NCBI GenBank assembly: GCA_031267485.1
Contig: JAIRYY010000259.1
Span: forward strand, 1-9,873
Source of the DNA: Tannerella sp.
GTDB taxonomy: Bacteria; Bacteroidota; Bacteroidia; Bacteroidales; Tannerellaceae
Direction: 5' to 3'
DNA length: 9,873 bases
The translations under genes and the position numbers were made by a program. A model generated the notes under the pieces. That model worked only from the letters and a program-made list of their open reading frames with translations, did no database searches and had not been told where the DNA came from. Every line of letters starts with the position of its first letter. Position 1 is the stretch's first letter. Below are positions 6,919 to 9,873 of this stretch, one piece after another.

Positions 6919-7581
6919 ATGGACGTAAAAATAGAACAGGGCTGGAAGACGTGTTTGGCGGATGAATTTGAGAAGCCTTATTTCGGGCAGTTGACCGATT
7001 TTGTGAAGAACGAATATGGGAAAGTGACGGTGTATCCGCCTGGAGCGATGATTTTCAACGCTTTTAATCTTTGCCCTTTTGATGAGGTGAAAGTGGTGTT
7101 GCTCGGACAGGACCCGTACCACGAACCGGGACAGGCGCACGGGCTGTGTTTCTCGGTACGCGAGGGAACGCGCTTTCCGCCCTCGCTTGTCAATATTTTC
7201 AAGGAGATACGGTCGGATTTGGGCAGGCCAGAGCCGAAGAGCGGAGACCTTACGGGGTGGGCCAGACAGGGCGTGCTGCTGCTTAATGCGACGCTGACGG
7301 TGCGCGCTCATGCTGCCGGCTCTCATCAGAACAGGGGATGGGAGATTTTTACCGACGCCGTCATCAACCGTCTTGCCACGCAGCGGAAGCATGTCGTTTA
7401 CATATTGTGGGGGTCTTATGCGCAACGCAAGGGGGCTATGATTGATACGACGGCAAACCTGGTTTTGCAGTCGCCTCACCCCTCGCCACTTTCCGCAAGC
7501 CGGGGCTTTTTTGGGAACAGGCATTTCAGCAGAGCTAACGAGTATCTAAAAAAAACGGGACAGACGCCGATAGACTGGTAG
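6919..7581 (+). CDS. ung: Uracil-DNA glycosylase, family 1
   Basis: A 220-residue cytoplasmic DNA repair enzyme that cleaves uracil from DNA and starts base excision repair. All family-1 motifs are present: the water-activating loop GQDPYH (catalytic Asp65, Tyr67), the uracil-stacking Phe78 in GLCFSV, Asn123 in LLNATLTV, and the DNA-intercalation loop HPSPLSASRGF with His187 and Leu191. These positions nearly coincide with the E. coli enzyme (Asp64, Tyr66, Phe77, Asn123, His187, Leu191), and length is normal. A TTG at 6865 in the same frame lies within the promoter, so the ATG at 6919 is chosen. The gene stands between the glycosidase block and fumarase and has no evident functional link with either. 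Confidence 0.97.
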   Translation: MDVKIEQGWKTCLADEFEKPYFGQLTDFVKNEYGKVTVYPPGAMIFNAFNLCPFDEVKVVLLGQDPYHEPGQAHGLCFSVREGTRFPPSLVNIFKEIRSDLGRPEPKSGDLTGWARQGVLLLNATLTVRAHAAGSHQNRGWEIFTDAVINRLATQRKHVVYILWGSYAQRKGAMIDTTANLVLQSPHPSPLSASRGFFGNRHFSRANEYLKKTGQTPIDW

Positions 7582-7590
7582 CTCTCTTTA

Positions 7591-7632
7591 ATTAAAAATT
7601 AAGAATTAAAAATTAAGAGTTGAGAATTATGA
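7591..7632 (+). repeat. AT-rich heptamer array after ung
   Basis: Six consecutive 7-bp units, ATTAAAA, ATTAAGA, ATTAAAA, ATTAAGA, GTTGAGA, ATTATGA, begin 10 bp after the ung stop. ATTAAAA is the complement of the TTTTAAT units found before the dehydrogenase and the fucosidase, so this array is the same family in reverse orientation. An ACGATG follows directly at 7633-7638, continuing the register as a partial AACGATG unit. Confidence 0.75.
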
Positions 7633-7663
7633 ACGATGTATTGTAATTGGAGAGGGATTAATC

Positions 7664-7693
7664 AATGTGGGCGCCCGCAAGGAACGTCCCTAC
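7664..7693 (-). repeat. Inverted relative of the GTAGGGGC palindromic element
   Basis: Read on the minus strand, this segment begins GTAGGGACGTTCC and continues TTGCGGGCGCCCACATT, resembling the GTAGGGGCACACCC to GGGTCGCCC element at 296-322 on the plus strand. Reading minus-strand-wise, it is followed further on by TTTTAAT heptamers, the same order as in the first spacer. This suggests the whole spacer is an inverted, diverged version of the same kind of mosaic. Confidence 0.5.
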
Positions 7694-7695
7694 CA

Positions 7696-7765
7696 ATCAC
7701 CAGTCACTAATCACTAAACACTAGTCACTAAACACTAATCACTAAACACTAATCACTAATCATTA
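7696..7765 (+). repeat. Ten-unit heptamer array (RWCACTA) directly before fumarase
   Basis: Ten contiguous 7-bp units fill 7696-7765: ATCACCA, GTCACTA, ATCACTA, AACACTA, GTCACTA, AACACTA, ATCACTA, AACACTA, ATCACTA, ATCATTA. The array stops 7 bp before the fumarase ATG, so it occupies the entire immediate upstream region, and no TAnnTTTG promoter element is visible between ung and fum. Length change by replication slippage would shift any upstream promoter by 7 bp steps. Confidence 0.9.
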
Positions 7766-7772
7766 TATAACT

Positions 7773-9401
7773 ATGGAATTTAACTATCAGGAACCGTTTC
7801 CGCTGGGGAAGGATACGACGGAGTATTATCTGCTTACGGGGGAACATGTTTCAACAACTGTTTTTGAGGGGAAAGAGATTCTTAAAGTAGAGGCGGAAGG
7901 ACTGACAAAACTGGCCGGCGCGGCATTCAGGGATGTGGCGTTCCTGCTCAGGACGGAGCATCAGCAACAGGTCGCACGCATATTATCGGACCCGGAAGCG
8001 AGCGAAAATGACAGGTTCGTGGCGCTCACCTTTTTGCGTAACGCCGAGGTTTCAGCAAAGGGACAGCTGCCGTTCTGTCAGGATACCGGGACGGCTGTCA
8101 TCGTCGGGAAGAAAGGGCAGCAGGTATGGACCGAAGGGAGTGACGAAGAGGCGCTTTCCAGGGGTGTTTTCAAGACTTATACGGAAGAGAACCTGCGCTA
8201 TTCGCAGAATGTCCCGCTGACAATGTATGAGGAAAAAAACACGGGATGCAACCTTCCGGCGCAAATTGACCTGTATGCGACGCGGGGTGCGGAATATAAA
8301 TTTCTGTGCATAGCCAAGGGCGGAGGCTCGGCCAATAAAACGTATCTGTTTCAGGAGACAAAGGCCCTGCTGAATCCGGACACGCTGTTGCCGTTCCTCG
8401 TGGAGAAGATGAAGACGCTGGGTACGGCGGCCTGTCCTCCGTATCACATTGCGTTTGTGATAGGCGGGACGTCTGCCGAAACAAACCTTAAAACCGTAAA
8501 GCTGGCCTCGGCGCACTATTACGACAACCTGCCCGTCGAAGGCAACGATGGCGGACAGGCTTTCCGGGATGTGGAACTCGAAAGGAAAGCGCTGGCGGAA
8601 GCGCACAATATCGGTTTGGGCGCACAGTTCGGCGGTAAGCATTTCGCGCATGATATCCGCATCATCCGCCTGCCGCGCCATGGAGCCTCCTGTCCGGTTG
8701 GCATGGGCGTATCCTGTTCCGCCGACCGCAACATCAAGGCGAAAATCAATAAGGACGGTATCTGGATTGAGAAGCTGGAGGACAATCCCGGACGGTTTAT
8801 CCCGGAAGAACTGCGCCAGGCCGGCGAGGGCGATGCGGTGAAGATTGACCTCAACCGGCCGATGGCGGAAATATTGAAGGAACTGGACAGGTATCCCGTT
8901 GCCACGCGCCTGTCGCTGAGCGGAACGATTATCGTGGGCCGCGACATCGCGCACGCCCGGCTTAAAGAGCGCATTGACAGGGGAGAAGGATTGCCTCAGT
9001 ACGTAAAAGACCATCCGATATATTACGCCGGCCCGGCCAAAACGCCAAAAGGAATGGCTTCCGGTTCTTTCGGACCGACTACGGCCGGACGAATGGATTC
9101 GTATGTAGACCTGTTCCAGTCGCAAGGCGGCAGCATGGTGATGATAGCCAAAGGAAACCGCAGCCAGCAGGTCACGGACGCCTGCCTGAAATACGGCGGG
9201 TTTTACCTGGGCAGTATAGGCGGCCCGGCAGCGATTCTGGCGCTGGAAAGCATTAAGAACGTGGAATGTCTCGAATACCCGGAACTGGGCATGGAAGCTA
9301 TCTGGAAGATAGAAGTCGAGAATTTCCCGGCATTCATACTCGTCGACAACAAGGGAAACGATTTCTTTAAACAGCTGAAGCCACTGCGCTGCTGTAAATA
9401 A
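7773..9401 (+). CDS. fumA: Class I fumarate hydratase (FumA/FumB type)
   Basis: A 542-residue iron-sulfur fumarase that interconverts fumarate and (S)-malate in the cytoplasm. In Bacteroidota this step usually serves the reductive branch from malate through fumarate to succinate. It is the single-chain form (alpha and beta parts fused), close to the 548 residues of E. coli FumA. The three expected 4Fe-4S ligands are Cys102 (FCQDTGT), Cys221 (AACPPY) and Cys315 (GVSCSAD), each three positions before the E. coli residues 105, 224 and 318. Other marks are KGGGSANK (182-189), GGTSAET (231-237), and the beta-part motifs [15 protein letters not shown] and GPTTAGRMD. The ATG at 7773 falls in an AACTATG heptamer just after a ten-unit repeat. 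A strong terminator follows 21 bp after the stop. No truncation or missing key residue is seen. Confidence 0.96.
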   Translation: MEFNYQEPFPLGKDTTEYYLLTGEHVSTTVFEGKEILKVEAEGLTKLAGAAFRDVAFLLRTEHQQQVARILSDPEASENDRFVALTFLRNAEVSAKGQLPFCQDTGTAVIVGKKGQQVWTEGSDEEALSRGVFKTYTEENLRYSQNVPLTMYEEKNTGCNLPAQIDLYATRGAEYKFLCIAKGGGSANKTYLFQETKALLNPDTLLPFLVEKMKTLGTAACPPYHIAFVIGGTSAETNLKTVKLASAHYYDNLPVEGNDGGQAFRDVELERKALAEAHNIGLGAQFGGKHFAHDIRIIRLPRHGASCPVGMGVSCSADRNIKAKINKDGIWIEKLEDNPGRFIPEELRQAGEGDAVKIDLNRPMAEILKELDRYPVATRLSLSGTIIVGRDIAHARLKERIDRGEGLPQYVKDHPIYYAGPAKTPKGMASGSFGPTTAGRMDSYVDLFQSQGGSMVMIAKGNRSQQVTDACLKYGGFYLGSIGGPAAILALESIKNVECLEYPELGMEAIWKIEVENFPAFILVDNKGNDFFKQLKPLRCCK

Positions 9402-9422
9402 ATGCATTTCACCATAATGCAA

Positions 9423-9470
9423 AAAGCGGCCTCAAATGTTTTCCGGTGACACTTGAGGCCGCTTTGCTTT
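9423..9470 (+). terminator. Strong, probably bidirectional terminator after fumarase
   Basis: The 13-bp perfect arms AAAGCGGCCTCAA (9423-9435) and TTGAGGCCGCTTT (9453-9465) can extend inward by TGT/ACA. The right arm is followed by GCTTT, and the left arm is preceded by A residues, so a T run also follows on the minus strand. It ends the fumarase transcript and should also stop transcripts arriving from the transposase side. Confidence 0.9.
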
Positions 9471-9520
9471 ATGTTATATATTGGGATATAATTCGGAAAT
9501 GCTTATTCGGGAACAACTTC

Positions 9521-9560
9521 AAAAAAGCCTAACTGACGGATTGTCAATTAGGCTTTTGCT
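9521..9560 (-). terminator. Terminator of the transposase gene (bidirectional shape)
   Basis: The arms AAAAGCCTAA (9523-9532) and TTAGGCTTTT (9548-9557) pair perfectly, with an inner TGAC/GTCA stem. On the minus strand the hairpin is followed by a run of six T, the classic intrinsic terminator shape, about 65 bp past the transposase stop. On the plus strand the arm is followed by GCTTTC, so weak function that way is possible. The bases between this hairpin and the transposase (9561-9624) show no feature I can name, and no insertion-sequence end was identified. Confidence 0.8.
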
Positions 9561-9624
9561 TTCGCAGTACCTCTGACCGTTCTGTTATCGAACCAATTCT
9601 TAGGCTAAATCTTTTTTTGAGGTG

Positions 9625-9873
9625 CTATGAAAAATATCCGGCAGTACGATAGAGGAAAAACTCCTTGTCTTTAAGTCCATAGTTTACAGAAACAAAACGC
9701 TGTAATTTACCATTGAGATTCTCAGCTTTGGCATTAGTCAAACCGTGCTTGAAATAGTTGATTACTTCCGGCTCGTGTTTGCGTATCATTTTTACGACAC
9801 TCTTATATTCATTTATTTTCATTGCTTGCAGATACCATTGTTGCAAGTTGTTCTTTATATTTTCAGTTGACTT
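9625..9873 (-). CDS. Transposase C-terminal end, ISL3-like, cut by the window edge
   Basis: The minus-strand frame is open from the window end to the TAG at 9625-9627, giving 82 residues of the C-terminus; the true start lies beyond the window, and internal TTG or ATG codons are not taken as starts. The final part, NAKAENLNGKLQRF followed by VNYGLKDKEFFLYRTAGYF, resembles the end of ISL3-type DDE transposases, where the conserved SNA.AE.LN segment carries the last catalytic Glu (here in NAKAENLN). The DNA is clearly more AT-rich than the neighbouring genes, as expected for an insertion sequence. The family name is a recognition by eye; an ISAon1-like element of Bacteroidota is likely. Whether the whole transposase is intact cannot be judged. 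Confidence 0.8.
   Translation of the reverse strand, partial: KSTENIKNNLQQWYLQAMKINEYKSVVKMIRKHEPEVINYFKHGLTNAKAENLNGKLQRFVSVNYGLKDKEFFLYRTAGYFS

Noticed and set aside
7696..7765. A CRISPR array or iteron-type replication origin
   Set aside because: Units are contiguous 7-mers without spacers, which excludes CRISPR. Nothing nearby encodes a replication initiator, and other spacers have similar arrays.
8052..9422. A 456-codon minus-strand frame opposite fumarase
   Set aside because: It shadows a complete FumA-type gene, has no recognisable motif, and begins within the spacer after fum with no promoter.

Overview
The window looks like a chromosomal stretch of a Bacteroidota member, probably a gut-type Bacteroidales. 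Evidence: a match to the Bacteroidetes promoter pattern (TTTG, 19 bp, TAnnTTTG) in front of the uracil-DNA glycosylase gene; AT-rich leaders without clear Shine-Dalgarno sequences; secreted or lipoprotein glycoside hydrolases; and an ISL3-like transposase of a type common in this phylum. The genes are GC-rich, while the spacers and the transposase end are AT-rich.

Layout. Bases 2-136 are the 3' end of an aldo/keto reductase gene. A repeat-filled spacer (137-381) leads to a translationally coupled pair: a zinc-dependent medium-chain dehydrogenase (382-1404) and an amidohydrolase-2/lactonase-type TIM-barrel enzyme (1401-2327). A second repeat spacer (2328-2508) leads to a lipoprotein GH29 alpha-L-fucosidase (2509-4053), followed by a likely terminator. 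A secreted GH2 glycosidase (4289-6802) follows. Then come two housekeeping genes, ung (6919-7581) and a FumA-type class I fumarase (7773-9401), separated by a third repeat spacer. A strong bidirectional terminator closes fum. On the minus strand the last 249 bases are the C-terminal end of a transposase whose terminator converges on that of fum.

How the genes may work together. Aldo/keto reductase, lactonase-like amidohydrolase, second dehydrogenase and alpha-L-fucosidase together suggest release of L-fucose in the periplasm or at the surface, and oxidative non-phosphorylated breakdown in the cytoplasm (fucose to fuconolactone to fuconate and beyond). The GH2 enzyme could remove the galactose or other beta-linked sugar exposed after defucosylation. 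This is inferred from family membership and gene order. No SusC/SusD pair, transporter or regulator is inside the window.

The least ordinary part is the spacers. All three repeat-rich spacers carry short arrays with the same 7-bp period but different sequences (AACKATG, TTTTAAT or its complement, RWCACTA), mixed with palindromic mosaic elements. A 102-bp near-identical direct repeat brackets the dehydrogenase-amidohydrolase pair. I did not find a convincing new defence, RNA or mobile system; the coding content is of known families.
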